A DNA stretch of 64,000 bases from Rana temporaria. Lineage: Eukaryota; Chordata; Amphibia; Anura; Ranidae. The position numbers were made by a program, and so were the translations under genes. Shown piece by piece: positions 1-10,286 of this stretch. The stretch is from NCBI RefSeq assembly GCF_905171775.1, contig NC_053489.1, positions 388,999,849 through 389,063,848 on the forward strand. The letters run 5' to 3'. The notes beneath the pieces are model-generated. The model had not been told where the DNA came from and ran no database searches. It saw only the letters and a program-made list of their open reading frames with translations. Each line of letters begins with the position of its first letter. Position 1 is the stretch's first letter.

Positions 1-1030
1 GTTTCCAATAAAATCTTATTCATTTATCTCCTTTGTACATCTGATTCATGCTTCCTTGATACTTATATCTGACAATGTAGTCTTTAATAAATACGTATAT
101 AGGGTTGAAATTGACTTGTTTCCACTTTTTACCATTTGTTCCATACCTAATTCCATTAATTGTGGGGTTCCACCAGGGAACTGAGCTGATAGGGCATGGG
201 TAAGTTGCATATATCTGAAGGTATAACTCAGGGATATTCCATAGCTGCCTCAATTCTACAAATGAGGAAAATCTTTCCCCCTGTAGTATTTGCGATCATT
301 TTTTCACCCCATATTTAGTCCACTGAATAGAATCCAGATGTGGTAATTCAGGATTTCTCCACAATGGGGTATTTGGGGATAGGTTGGTTTCCGAGTATCC
401 CTCTTTTGCTATGGCGGCTCTCCATATTTTAACAATTGTTATCATTGGAAGGGTTAGATCTCGTCTAGATTTTAGCCCCCTGTACAGCAGTCCTTGCAAT
501 GCCTCTACCGATTGGACCACTGCTGCTTCCAGCATGGTTGAATCCATCAGGGTTCAGCCATCTCCCTACTGTCACCAGCTGTGTAGCAAAATAATAGTTA
601 TAAAAATCTGGAAAAGCTAGCCCTCCCTGTGCTGCCGATCTCATAAGTGTACTTAATTTAATTCTAGCTGTTTTGTTTGCCCATATAAATGTGGAGAGCA
701 TTCCATGCAACTGTACAAAAAAGCTTTTTGCCAGCCATTGTGGGGAATTCCTGAATATGTACAGAAACTTAGGAAGGATCTTCACCTTTACCAGATTTAT
801 CCGTCCTAATAGCGACAGAGGTAACGTTGCCAATATCTTTAATTTCTTCCCAAGCTCTTGTACCACTGGATCCAAATTCAACGCTCTGAAAATCTCAACC
901 TGTCTAGAAATTATGTCTAGATATTTAAATTCCGTCACCCATTTCAATGGTACATCAGGGGCAGCAGTATCCTGTGCTCCCCGATCAATGGGAAATAGCA
1001 AGGACTTTGGCCCAATACACACGAGACGCT
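1..1030 (-). mobile_element. L1/Tx1-like LINE, 3' portion, 5'-truncated
   Basis: Non-LTR retrotransposon fragment on the minus strand. Three collinear ORF pieces in different frames (1022-465, 547-296, 253-20) encode the region after the RT active site of an L1-clade ORF2. Residues such as LLGRIN, KILPKFLYIFR and GGLAFPDFYNYY match the same region of the better preserved LINE at 17.5-24.1 kb. The RT catalytic core and endonuclease are absent because the copy is truncated at about 1030; the 3' end lies beyond the left edge, so no target duplication can be checked. Clade is from family knowledge; exact family is unknown. Confidence 0.8.
20..1022 (-). pseudogene. LINE ORF2 C-terminal remnant (post-RT domain)
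   Basis: Broken coding remnant of an L1-like ORF2 read in three frames. The longest piece (1022-465) holds the RT thumb/connection region with YLDIIS, LLGRINLVKVKILPKFLY and GGLAFPDFYNYYFATQL. The next pieces carry tryptophan-rich C-terminal sequence (WRNPEL, WNIPELYLQIY). At least two frameshifts separate the pieces, so it cannot make protein. The paralogous region at 18746-19400 in this window has the same order of motifs. Confidence 0.75.
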
Positions 1031-1035
1031 GGTAA

Positions 1036-2880
1036 ATGCTGGTAAAAGCGTGTTCAGAGGCAGTTGGACAGCTTTTTCAACTGCCCCTGAACACATTCAA
1101 TGTTATCCTATGTGTCCATGCACACAGTCACGTTTTTCAGCGTTTTTCGGCAGTTGCGTTTATCCTCGTTTTTTCAGAAGCAAAAAAATGGGTTCAGATG
1201 CAAATGTTTCCACGTTTCAGACCCAAAACGCGGCAAAACGCAGCTAAACGTGGCAAAACGCGGTACCAGCGTTTTGACGCGATTTCGTTTATAGGCGTTT
1301 TTAAAGATGGCCTATTTTTTTACATTAGAAATCTCAAAAATTAGGGCAAATGATGAAAAACCATTAAAAAAACATAAAAAAAATGTAATTGCTTACATTG
1401 CATTGTGGACAACCTACAACTTGTGGCAGGTGACGTGACAAGTGGACAATTCACAACTTGTGGCAAGTGGACAATCCACAACTTGTGGCAGGTGTCGTGG
1501 CAAGTGGTCACTCCACAACTTGTGGCAGGTGACGTGGCAAGGTGACGTGGCAAGTGATGTGACTAGGTGATGTGGCAAGTGGATATTCCACAACTTGTGG
1601 CCAGGTGACGTGGTCAGGTGACATGGCCAGTGGACATTCCACAACTTGTGGCAGGTGACGTGGCCAGGTGATGTGGCAAGTGGACAATCCACAACTTATG
1701 GCAGGTGACGTGGCCAGTGGACAATCCACAACTTGTGGCAGGTGCGTGGCAAGTGGACAATCCACAACTTGTGGCCAGGTGACGTGGCAGGTGACGTGGT
1801 AAGTGGACAATCCACAACTTGTGGCAGGTGACAGGGCAGGTGATGTGGCCAGGTGACGTGGCAGGTGATGTGGCAAGTGGACAATCCACAACTTGTGGCA
1901 GGTGACGTGGCCAGGTGACATGCCCAGGTGACGTGGCCAGTGGACAATCCACAACTTGTGGCAGGTGACGTGGCCAGGTGATATTTTTTTGACGTGGTCA
2001 GGTGACGTGGCAAGTGGACAATCCACAACTTGTGGCAGGTGACGTGGCCAGTGGACAATCCACAACTTGTGGCAGGTGACGTGGCAAGTGGACAATCCAC
2101 AACTTGTGGCATGTGACGTGGCCAGTGGACAATCCACAACTTGTGGCCAGGTGACGTGCCAGGTGATGTGAACAGGTGACGTGGCAGGTGACGCGGCCAG
2201 GTGACGTGGCAGGTGGACAATCCGCAACTTGTGGCAGGCGACATGGCCAGGTGATGTGGCCAGTGGACAATCCACAACTTGTGGAAGGTGACGTGACTTT
2301 TTTTTACGTGGTAAGGTGACGTGGCAAGTGGACAATCAACAACTTGTGGCAGGTGATGTGGCCAGTGAACATGCCACAATTTGTGGCAGGTGACGTGGTC
2401 AGGTGACGTGGCAAGTGGACAATCCACAACTTGTGGCAGGTGACATGGCCAGTGGACAATCCACAACTTGTGGCAGGTAACGTGGCCAGGTGACGTGGCC
2501 AGTGGACAATCCACAACTTGTGGCAGGTGGCGTGGCCAGGTGATGTGGCAAGTGGACAATTCACAACTTGTGGCCAGGTGATGTGGCAAGTGACAATTCA
2601 CAACTTGTGGCAGGTGGCGTGGGCAGGTGGACAGTCCGCAGCCTGTGGCAGGTGATGTGGTAAGTGACACACTAAATACAAGCACACTGCTGCTTTCTCA
2701 GCTTCTACTCACTCTGGTCTCACAAAATGGCTGAAATGGTTAAATAATACTGTTTTTTGAGCTTAGGGAGGGTTTTATGATGTTTCTTAACTAATCGCTT
2801 ATAAACGAAAACGCGGTAAAACGCCGCAAAATTCGCTGGAAAACTGACGTTTTTAAACGGCCTAAGTCCTAAAACTTGAA
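1036..2880. mobile_element. Short DNA element split by a minisatellite (candidate)
   Basis: Both flanks of the minisatellite carry the same kind of sequence in opposite orientation: 1230-1300 has repeated aaaacgcgg / gcgttttt motifs and tttcgtttataggcg, and 2800-2870 has the inverted form (cgcttataaacgaaaacgcgg, then gacgtttttaaac). This suggests a non-autonomous inverted-repeat element whose middle has been replaced or expanded by a tandem array. Exact ends and a target duplication were not found, so boundaries are approximate. Confidence 0.4.
1405..2665. repeat. 37-bp minisatellite array
   Basis: About 1.26 kb of tandem units built around acaatccacaacttgtggca followed by ggtgacgtggcaagtgg (about 37 bp), interspersed with shorter ggtgacgtggcc sub-units. 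Each main unit contains the 13-base palindrome ccacaacttgtgg. Unit order is irregular, so higher-order copying is likely. The long ORFs that cross it on the minus strand are consequences of the repeat period and are not genes. Confidence 0.95.
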
Positions 2881-3572
2881 CCTACATACAGAGTGCAGGT
2901 ATCAAAAGTATGCCATTTGCTGATTGCAGGGAATACTTAAAGCAGAAGATCAAAAGCACCATTCCAAGTATTTCAGTCACATGTAGTTTTTTTAATGTAG
3001 TTTTATTCCAAACAAATAATGGGTGCAATATCAAATGTGTTGAAGTGAAGGGACACATCGTCCCTTAATCAGGGTGTCTTAAACCTCATACACACGATCG
3101 GACTTTCATCTGACTTTTCCGTGGATTTTGGTCCGAATGGGCGTTGGCCGTGAACTTGTTCTGAATACACACAGCAGAACATTGTCATTATTTTTATTAT
3201 TATTTCTATTTTTGGTATTGTATTTGATTTTATTTCACTCATTCCCATCCATCTAAATTTGTATTTATTTTTTAATTTGTAATATATATTTTTTCTCATA
3301 TCATTATTTTCCATATTTCTTTCTGTAATATTCATTGTTGCCCATTAATGTCAATGTTTTTGTCCATTGTTCTCTCTTATGCATTTGTACTTGTATGGTG
3401 TTCATCTTCGGTCATTGTTGTATTTTTGCCATATTGTCTTTCCTGTATTTCCCCTGATCCTTTTAACATATGTATGCCATCTGTGCTCCGTATGTTTAGA
3501 GAGTAAATAGAAAAGACATTAGGACCCAGGAGCTTACAGAGCATACAAGCCCAAATCCAACATGGCCCTCGT

Positions 3573-3615
3573 TAGGCCTGAAGAAGGAGCGCATGCTCCG
3601 TAAACGCATCGCCTA
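3573..3615 (+). ncRNA. Hammerhead-ribozyme-like motif
   Basis: In order: stem I strand taggc (about 3573-3577), core ctgaaga (3578-3584), stem II ggagc-gcat-gctcc (3586-3599) with a perfect 5-bp stem, then gtaaac where the core expects gaaa, a minimal stem III with the cleavage-type triplet atc (3608-3610), and gccta (3611-3615), which pairs perfectly with taggc. The layout matches hammerhead ribozymes with short stem III as described in Penelope-like and related retroelements. The extra t in the gaaa box suggests this copy is inactive. The assignment rests on motif and pairing seen by eye. Confidence 0.5.
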
Positions 3616-3740
3616 TTGGTTCCCCGAGACACCCGGAAGTGCCGTCATCGCCCACCGCTCACCTGGAACTGACGTCACAGCCCCGGCTCCCTGTGTGATT
3701 GAGATACAGGAAGTGTCGGCATCCACCGGCGCTACCCGCT
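3616..3740 (+). promoter_or_regulatory. CpG-rich promoter-like block inside repeat
   Basis: Compact cluster of general promoter motifs: inverted CCAAT (attgg), ETS-type ccggaagt, a CRE tgacgtca and a second ggaagtg. It lies directly downstream of the hammerhead-like motif and about 100 bp before an aataaa. Such blocks can drive transcription of a non-autonomous retroelement. Function is inferred from motifs only. Confidence 0.3.
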
Positions 3741-4030
3741 TCACTACACCAGATCATTCAAAGTGACTTTCTTCCCGGACGTTCCATGGTTTTACAAGCT
3801 CTATTTTACCTACCTTTGTGAGTATGTTTGCTTTACTTGCTCAATAAATTCTATGCAACATACTGCACTTAAGAGTGGAGCTTCTGTGCTTTTTCCCACA
3901 GCGAACATTTGTCTGTTGAAAAACCAAAAACAATTGCCCGATCGAGCATACACACGGTCGGATTGTCTGATAAAACACGTCCGTCAGAAAATTGTTGTCA
4001 AAAAGTCTGATCGTGTGTATGGGCCTTTAG

Positions 4031-4551
4031 AAGGAACTTGGTGATGTTCAGCAGCTGGTTTAACCTAAACCAGAATTGTTTTTGCTGAATAAGCCACCAT
4101 TTTCTCTCAAGCTAGTTTTTTTTTTTTTAAAAGGTAAGTTTTTATTTATTTTCAGTACACAACAAACACATATATTGAGCGAACATCGCCCATTCCATTA
4201 CAAAGATCTAGTAAACATTTTATACATATATATAGCAACCCAAAAATCCTATGTCAATTTGTCCAATTAGGACCATTCAGTGGGCTGGGGCTTCAATCAG
4301 ATTTCAAGGAGCAGCAGGTGGTATGGTGCTCGCGGAGTTAACCCAAGAGCCCCAAACCTTTAAGATTTTTTTGGTCACCCCCTAGCCTCATATGTCAGCT
4401 TGTATAGCGGTACAGCATGGTTAATGGTAGTGAGCCAAAAGGCTACGGTGGGCGAGGATTGAGACTTCCAATGGAAGGTTATCGATTTCTTAGCATAAAA
4501 CAATACTATCCGCAAAAAGGTTTGCACATTCTTAGAGATACTGTCATCATC
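4031..4551. other. No gene; possible LINE 3'-end fragment
   Basis: No convincing coding region. The stretch 4130-4270 (aaggtaagtttttatttatt onward) resembles the inverted 3' untranslated end of an L1-like LINE such as the one at 17523, but the similarity is weak. The rest shows nothing I can assign. Confidence 0.25.
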
Positions 4552-4635
4552 AATATAACCAGGGCCGTCTTTACCGCAGGGCTAATGGGGCAGGTGCCCT
4601 GGGCCCTGTCACTGTTGGGGGCCCAAAGCAACCCC

Positions 4636-4675
<40 letters not shown>

Positions 4676-4689
4676 TTTTTTTTTTTTTT

Positions 4690-5068
4690 TTTAGGGGCCC
4701 GGAGCCCCCCAGGGCCCCAGATGGCAACCCCCCAATTTTGTATTTATTTTTAAATTAAAAAAAAATATTTTTAATATATTTTTAATATATATTTTAATAT
4801 ATTTTTATTTTTTATTAAAGGGACAATTTTTAGGGGTCCCCAGGGGCCCGGAGGCCCCCAGGGCCCCAGATGGCAACGCCCCTTTTTTTATTTATTTTTA
4901 AATAAAAAAAATATAAATTTTTTTAATATATTTTTATTTTATTTTTTATTAAAGGGCCATTTTTTTTTAGAGGTCTGGGGGTCCCCAGGGGCCCGTAGTT
5001 CCCCAGGGCCCCGGATGACAACCCCCCTTTTTTTATAAAAAAAATCTTTTTTTATATATTTATTTATT

Positions 5069-5143
<75 letters not shown>

Positions 5144-5255
5144 TATAAATGTTATTATTATTATTAAAGGACCTAGTGGTCCCCAGGGCCCCCGGATGGC
5201 AACCCCCCTTTTTTTTTATAAAAAATGTTTTTTTAAATTTGTATTTCTTTGTATT

Positions 5256-5333
<78 letters not shown>

Positions 5334-5790
5334 TATTAAAGGGCTCAGAGGTCCCCAGGGCCCCATGTGGCAAACACCCTTTATTTTTTTTATAAATGTT
5401 TATTTTTTTATTTTTGTTTATATATTTTTTTTTTTTTTTGAAGGGCCCAGAGGTCCCCAGGGCCCTGGATGGCAACCCCCCCTTTTTTTTATTTTTTTTT
5501 ATAAATGTTTCTTTTTTATATATTTTTTTTATTATTTTTTATTAAAGGGCCCAGAGGTCCCGGATGGCAACCCCCTTTTTTGTAATTTATTTTTATTAAA
5601 AAAGAAATTATTAAAGGGCCCAGAGGTCCCCATGGCCCCAGATTGCAACCCCCTTTTAAAATATATTTTTTATGTATATTTTTTTTTCTTTTTTTCTTTT
5701 TATTAAAGGGCCCAGAGGATGGCTACACCCCTTTTTTTATATATATTTTTGTTTATTTCTTTTTTCTTTTTTTGTAAAGGGCCCCCGCTT
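4690..5790. repeat. Tandem array of ~70-190 bp units inside the hAT element
   Basis: About nine units each start near aaagggcccagaggtcccca and continue as gggccccggatggcaacccc followed by T/A-rich spacer. Unit starts are visible near 4690, 4835, 4970, 5165, 5338, 5440, 5546, 5615 and 5705. Unit length varies because the AT-rich spacers have grown; two have become pure (ta)n tracts (5072-5134 and 5261-5330). The array is confined to the hAT-like element, so it was carried or expanded within it. Confidence 0.85.
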
Positions 5791-6253
5791 CTAAATTCGC
5801 GGCAGCCCCCCCCTGCTTCTCAATTTCAGGCGGCAGCACCCCCCCATCCCGGTTCTCTGCTCCAGGGGGCCCATGCCTGAAGATGTGTAAGTGGCCCCAT
5901 AATTCATGATGGCGGCCCTGCCGCCCGTTAAGCCCCTGTGCTGCCCACAAATCAGGCTGAAAATCATCAGCGGCACGCAGCCAGTGACAGTACTGCTTCC
6001 CTCCCCAGTGTTTAAAAATGTACAGCACCCCTGGCTTCCCTTTAGATGTGCACTTCTCCCTCCCTGCCACTGGGTGCTGCTTGTATATAAAAGTGAATTA
6101 GAATGTGATTTTATAACATCCCCAGTTTGCTCTTCCCGAGGCTGACTTTTTCATGTCCTGCTCCTCAAGGTATGTCACTGTTTGCTAATCTATATTGTAA
6201 ATAGAAGTTTTCTGTAGAGTGTGCCCAAAGTCTTTATAATATTTGATGATTCA

Positions 6254-6413
6254 CTGCAGGTCTGGTCAGTGTTTTAAAAAGTTCCTCTATTTTACACATG
6301 GCATGGCATGGGATCACAGCACCGTCTGTCCATTCTGCTTTAGCACCATGGGACCCCATGCCATGCCATGTGTAAAATAGAGGAACTCTTTAAATCACAG
6401 ACCAGACCTGCAG
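6254..6413. repeat. Foldback hairpin
   Basis: About 62-bp arms from ctgcaggtctggtcagtg (6254) to the inverse cagaccagacctgcag (ending at 6413). They share ttcctctattttacacatgg and the palindromic ggcatggcatggga, with a loop of about 35 bases. Nested within the hAT-like element. Confidence 0.85.
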
Positions 6414-6469
6414 TCCAGGCTGAGTAAGGCCTCAGAGCACATGGCATTACTGTCTGTATCTAACTGCTT

Positions 6470-6946
6470 GATGGGCTTATTTTGGGCCTGGTTCACATGT
6501 ATGTGTTTTGGCGGCCCACATTTGCGCAGGCATAGCAGCCCATTCATTTGAATGGGCCGCCATGCCTGCGTTTCCTGCAAAGAAAAGCGAATGCCTCATG
6601 TAATAGGCACGCCTATGCCCATCAAGCACTGAAATACAGCACTGTCTGTCCATTCTGCTGTCTGCTGTGACTTATCTGCAGTTCCCGCACTGTCAAACTT
6701 GCTGCATTTTTAGACGTTTAGGTCACGCTTTTAAAAACACAGTGTGTTTGTGTGTGCAAGAACTGCAGGTAAGTAGCATGGTGCAAAAGCAGAATGGATT
6801 TCAAGGCAACTATTTTTAAAATGCTGAATGCACCTTTTTTCTGCAGGAAACAAAGGCATGGCGGCCCATTCAAATCAATGGGCTGCTGTACCTGCACAAA
6901 TCAGGGCCGCCAAAACATACATGTGAACCAGCCAGGCCCAAAATAA
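6470..6946. repeat. Outer inverted repeat pair of the hAT interior
   Basis: Sequence at 6476-6585 (ttattttgggcctggttcac ... aatgggccgccatgcctgcg) is repeated in inverse orientation at 6841-6946 (ggcatggcggcccattcaaa ... ggcccaaaataagc). Arms are about 105 bp with a few mismatches around a 250-base loop. Together with the hairpin at 6254 it makes the right half of the element strongly self-complementary. Confidence 0.75.
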
Positions 6947-7020
6947 GCTGGAGGGGGGCCCAAAAAAAATGTTTGCCCAGGGCCCAAACCATATTAAAGA
7001 CGGCCCTGAATATAACCCAG

Positions 7021-7235
7021 TAAGCACCTCAGCTCTCAAGCTAAGTTCACACTAGAACACGCAGCGGCTCACAGCCGGAGTCCGATACGGCTTCATTCAC
7101 TGTTTCAGGTCCGATTTCAGCCTGAATTTTGGGCTGTATTCCGACCTGAAACGGACCTAAAGACACACAGGGCTCCTGTGCAATTTGCACTGGAGCTGCT
7201 GCAGAGATGTGTGAACTGGCTCTATAGAGAACAGG
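7021..7235. mobile_element. Short hairpin element fragment
   Basis: Weak terminal inverted repeats (agttcacactag near 7043, inverse gtgtgaactggct near 7209) enclose a hairpin with arms gtttcaggtccgattt and the inverse ccgacctgaaac. The layout is like other gttcacac-type short elements in this window (9881, 17179, 24140, 33564). No coding capacity. Superfamily not determined. Confidence 0.45.
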
Positions 7236-7257
7236 TCACAATCTCCTGCTATGCCAA

Positions 7258-7632
7258 TTGGATGCAGGGAAACCAGAACCCAGCCTGAATAAAGAACTTG
7301 AACTGCAGTTTGAGAGCTGGGAAAAAGAAATAAAAGTAAAAGATGGCACTCTGAAACTGATGCAACCAGACAGAAGATTACTGAAAAAAGAACAAAAAAA
7401 AAAAGATTTAATTGAAAATAATAATAAAAAAAAAAGGATCAAAAATTTAAAACAAAAAGTTACTTTATTATGAGTACTGAGACAAGATGATGTGGACAAA
7501 GGACTATAAGAGATTTAAAAAGAAGACAAGACAAATGAATTGGTGTCCACACAGTCTGATTCTGGAGGTGAGGATAGAATTACGATTGACATGGATAAAG
7601 CTCTGACAAAGAAGGAAAGGTAAATACTGTAA
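7258..7632 (+). pseudogene. Unrecognised exon-like or retrocopy fragment
   Basis: A 71-codon reading frame (7258-7473), rich in Lys, Glu and Asn (ESWEKEIKVKDGTLKLMQ; LLKKEQKKKDL), ends at a stop. After frame changes another short stretch (SGGEDRITIDMDKALTKKER) ends exactly at a GT dinucleotide in the context aaaggtaaat (about 7618), which resembles a splice donor. The composition is coding-like and unlike the flanking repeats. I do not recognise the protein. It could be a decayed host exon, a processed retrocopy, or chance. It may belong with 15602-16390, from which it is separated by transposon insertions. Confidence 0.3.
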
Positions 7633-7639
7633 TTATTTT

Positions 7640-7919
7640 AGTGACAAAGTACAATGAAGCTGTGCAGTGCTATACAAAAGTCACGAAGATCTGATAAAAA
7701 TGCAGTATTACCAACAAACAGAGCATCTGTTTAATTAGGTTAAAGAATTATCTTAACACAGAATCCGACTGAAATCTGCCTACTGCACTAGAATGCAACT
7801 ATTTAAAAGCCTATGCTCACAAGGGTGCTGCTCTTCTTGTTTTGATTAAAAAAAAAAAAATGCAAAGAGCAAAAAAAAAAAATTCAGAAAAAGTCCTGGA
7901 GCTTGAGCAAAGAACTTTA
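7640..7919. other. No feature seen
   Basis: A-rich sequence with poly-A runs at 7849-7861 and 7871-7881. No ORF, inverted repeat or known repeat signature that I can support. Confidence 0.4.
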
Positions 7920-8310
7920 AGGCCCCGTACAGACGACCGAACATGTCTGCTGAAACTGGTCCGCGGACCAGTTTCAGCAAACATGTTCGATCGTGTGTAG
8001 GCCCAAGCGGGCAGGATTCCAGCAAACATTTGCCCGCCGGGCCTTTTCCCAGCGGGCAAATATTTCCGGGCTTGTTTTAAAACAGCCCGCTGGAATCCTG
8101 TCCCCTCGGACATGTTCGGTCGTCTGTACAGACCTACCGTAAATGTCCGAGCGCCCGCCATCCCTCACATGCGTCGAATGACTTTGACGCATGCGTGGAA
8201 GCATTTAACTGGCAGGCCCGCCCACTTCGCCGCGTCATCGTCGCGGCGACGGCGCGGACACGCCCCGCATATTGTTTACGCGCGGATTTCTGTATGATGG
8301 TGAGTACAGC
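7920..8310. mobile_element. Hairpin-rich short DNA element (ggccccgtac type)
   Basis: Begins aaggccccgtacagacgacc and has the inverse ggtcgtctgtacagacct at 8121-8138. Internal hairpins include aactggtccgcggaccagtt and gcgggca/tgcccgc pairs. The following CpG-rich part (8140-8310, with gcatgcgtcgaatgactttg) appears to belong to the same family, whose far right end is lost. Related ends occur at 16659 and 42912. No transposase. Confidence 0.6.
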
Positions 8311-8317
8311 CTCCCCT

Positions 8318-8512
8318 GACAAAAATTTTTAGGCTGCTTTTATCTGACGTGTCAGAGAATTTGTCAGGAGTTATCAGGCTGATAACAAAGGAACAGTTCA
8401 GGAGAAAGCTACGGGGCTCTTTGAAGAGAGATAACAAAATACTGCAGATATATGTGCCCAGCTCAAATTTCATGAATTTGGTTTACATTTGGTTTACATC
8501 CACTTTAAGGTA
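8318..8512. repeat. Right part of a TTAA-site element (copy 1)
   Basis: The sequence cctgacaaaaatttttaggc to gtttacatccactttaa is a second copy of the outer element at 16395-24515. It contains the junction aaagctac-ggggctctttg uninterrupted, and that is how the nested insertions in the other copy could be delimited. The right end gtttacatccact is followed by ttaa. Confidence 0.75.
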
Positions 8513-8524
8513 AAAAAAAAAAAT

Positions 8525-8935
8525 CTAACACTGACCGGCCCTCAGCCCCCCCCCCCTCGTTTTACTCACCTGAGATGGTTTGTTCCCTCAACAGAGATGC
8601 GCTGTACCTCTCTGCCCGGGGTTCTCGGCTCTTTATTGGATTGGTAGCAGCACTCCCGCTGCTGTCAATCAAATCCAATGACGCGGGGGTGGGGTCGAGT
8701 CTGGCATTTTTTGTCTGTGGATGCAAATGCTGGACCCGGGAGTGCGCCCGCAAAGTAACCCCCAGGGAGAGCGCTTCTCCCAGAGGGTTTACCGAAGCGA
8801 GGAGGTGCCGCGAGCACTGCCTAGGGAACCCCAAAAGATGAGCTTCGGGACCACACTGTGCAAAACGAACTGCACAGTGGAGACAAGTATGATGTTTGTT
8901 ATTTAAAAACAGAACCCAAACTGAATTTTTATAAT
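8525..8935. repeat. Dispersed CpG-rich repeat, copy 1
   Basis: Carries tttactcacctgag, ctgctgtcaatcaaatccaatgacgcgg and ccacactgtgcaaaacgaactgcacagtgga. The same modules in the same order occur at 34550-34690 and 36005-36060, where a minisatellite separates them, and a divergent version lies at 9500-9875. No coding capacity. Confidence 0.6.
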
Positions 8936-9069
8936 TTTGTTCCAACAGAGCTTTCTTTTGGTGGTGTTTGACCACCTCTGCGGTTTTTATTTTTTGCTAA
9001 ACAAAAAAAAGACAGAAAAAAAGATTTTCGTTTGTTTCCGTCATAAAATGTTGTAAATAAGTATGTTTT

Positions 9070-9395
9070 CTCCTTCACTGATGGACACTGATAAGGCGGC
9101 ACTCACAAGGTGGCACCAATGAGGTGGCACTGACTATGGGCACTGATAGGCGGCACTGATGGGCATTCATGGGTGGCACTGACGGGCATTAAAAGGCTGC
9201 ACTGATGGGTACTTATGAGTGGCACTGATAGGTGGCACTCACTGATGGCACTGGCAGGCAGCTGCCTGGGCACTGTTTGGCATTTCCCTGGTGGTCTAGG
9301 TGGCATACCTGGTGGTCCAGTGTGGATGGCCATCCCTGGTGGTCCATTGCGGCATCCTGGTGGTCCTGGGTGGGCTGCACTGATAAAAGAACAGC
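9070..9395. repeat. Degenerate ggtggcactgatggg minisatellite
   Basis: Irregular tandem copies of a 12-25 bp motif (ggtggcactgatgggcactgat), passing into ggtggtcc-type repeats at 9288-9370. A similar array lies at 59425-59640. The ORFs that cross it are repeat-driven. Confidence 0.75.
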
Positions 9396-9479
9396 ACAGA
9401 CCCCTCCTGTCAGGGGAGCAGCCGATCTGTCAGATGCGAGTGAGGAAAAGCTGATCAACGGCTTCCTGTTTACATCGTG

Positions 9480-9875
9480 ATCAGCCGTGGTTGGACGCGG
9501 CTGATCACGTGGTAAACAGCCTCTATCGGAGGCTAACCCCCCTGGGAAGTGATTTCCCAAGGGGGTTACCGTGCGGGCACGCTCCCATCAGCTTTTCCTC
9601 ACTCCATCATTTGGGTCCATAGACATGAATGCCGGACTCGGCCCCGCCCCCCGTCACCCACGTCATTGGATTTGTTTGACACCAGTGCGAGCCAATGGCT
9701 GCGCTTCTATCAATCTATCCAATGAAGAGCCAGGAAGACCAGCCCGAAATCGAGCACGTTCTCAACAAGGGACTTTCGAGGGCTCAGGTAAGTAAACAGG
9801 GGCTCGGGTGGCGGCGGCGGTAAGCATAGGATGCATTAAGGTGAAAAAAACAGAACCTTTACGACCCCCTTTAAG
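9480..9875. repeat. Dispersed CpG-rich repeat, divergent copy
   Basis: Palindromic opening (aacccccctgggaagtga and inverse tttcccaagggggtta), then gtcattggatttgtttgaca and ggatgcattaaggtgaaa, all related to the modules at 8525-8935 and 34505-34690. No ORF of note. Confidence 0.45.
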
Positions 9876-10043
9876 GCTAAGGCTCGGTTTACACTGTTGC
9901 AACCTGAAAATCGCACACCTTGCGGTGAGACACCTTACTTGAGTACCACTTTGAGGCACAAGTCTGGTGAAGGTTGCCTTGAAGTAGTATAGGAAACTTT
10001 TCAAAAATCGGGGTTACTTACCGGTAACATCCCTTTTCCAGGA

Positions 10044-10150
10044 GTCTTTCAGGACAGGTACTGTAGAGAGAGACACAGGCTCCTCCCCTCACAGGAAACA
10101 CCGCCTTCCAATTAGGAATTTAAGCCTCATCCTCCCTCAGCTCCTCAGTT
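10044..10150 (+). repeat. DIRS left (3') inverted terminal repeat
   Basis: 107 bp from gtctttcaggacaggtactg to ctcctcagtt. It is the near-perfect inverse of 15360-15466. Outside it, 10003-10043 (atcggggttacttaccggta) is unique to this end, as expected for the unequal ends of DIRS elements. Confidence 0.92.
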
Positions 10151-10286
10151 TTTCCAGAGTACCTCCGGCCAGCTGGGGAGACACAAGAACACGTCATAAA
10201 AGTATAATATTTCATCTTACCTGACGGCCTCGTCTGATGAGTTTTCATAATATCCCCTACAAAAAAAGAGGGTGGGTACCAGTGCT

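Larger units (their letters stand above)
3079..4030. mobile_element. TIR DNA element with ribozyme-like and promoter-like core
   Basis: The left end (cctcatacacacgatcggac, from about 3084) and the inverted right end (gatcgtgtgtatgggc, ending at about 4027) form imperfect terminal inverted repeats of the 'acacacgat' type seen in other short elements of this window. The left end sits at ttaa (3079-3082). The centre holds AT-rich sequence, a hammerhead-like motif (3573-3615), a CpG-rich block and an aataaa (about 3843). It may be a DNA element into which a small retroposed unit (about 3540-3900) has inserted. No transposase is present. Confidence 0.55.
4560..7008. mobile_element. Non-autonomous hAT-like element with 8-bp TSD
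   Basis: The ends are cagggccgtcttta (4560-4573) and its inverse taaagacggccctg (6995-7008). The 8 bases before the element (4552-4559, aatataac) are repeated exactly after it (7009-7016). Perfect 8-bp target duplication plus a CAGGG-type end are hallmarks of the hAT superfamily. The 2.45-kb interior has no transposase: it holds a tandem array of ggcccagaggtccccagg units, long TA runs, and nested foldbacks. It must have been mobilised in trans. Confidence 0.9.

Noticed and set aside
1508..2685. Long minus-strand ORFs (up to 329 codons) in overlapping frames
   Set aside because: They consist of repeated CHKLWIVH/LPRHLPQVV motifs produced by the 37-bp minisatellite. Open frames on several phases are a consequence of a repeat without stops.
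5149..5706. ORFs with long IYIYIY runs (also at 49405, 51701 and 57172)
   Set aside because: Produced by (ta)n microsatellites.
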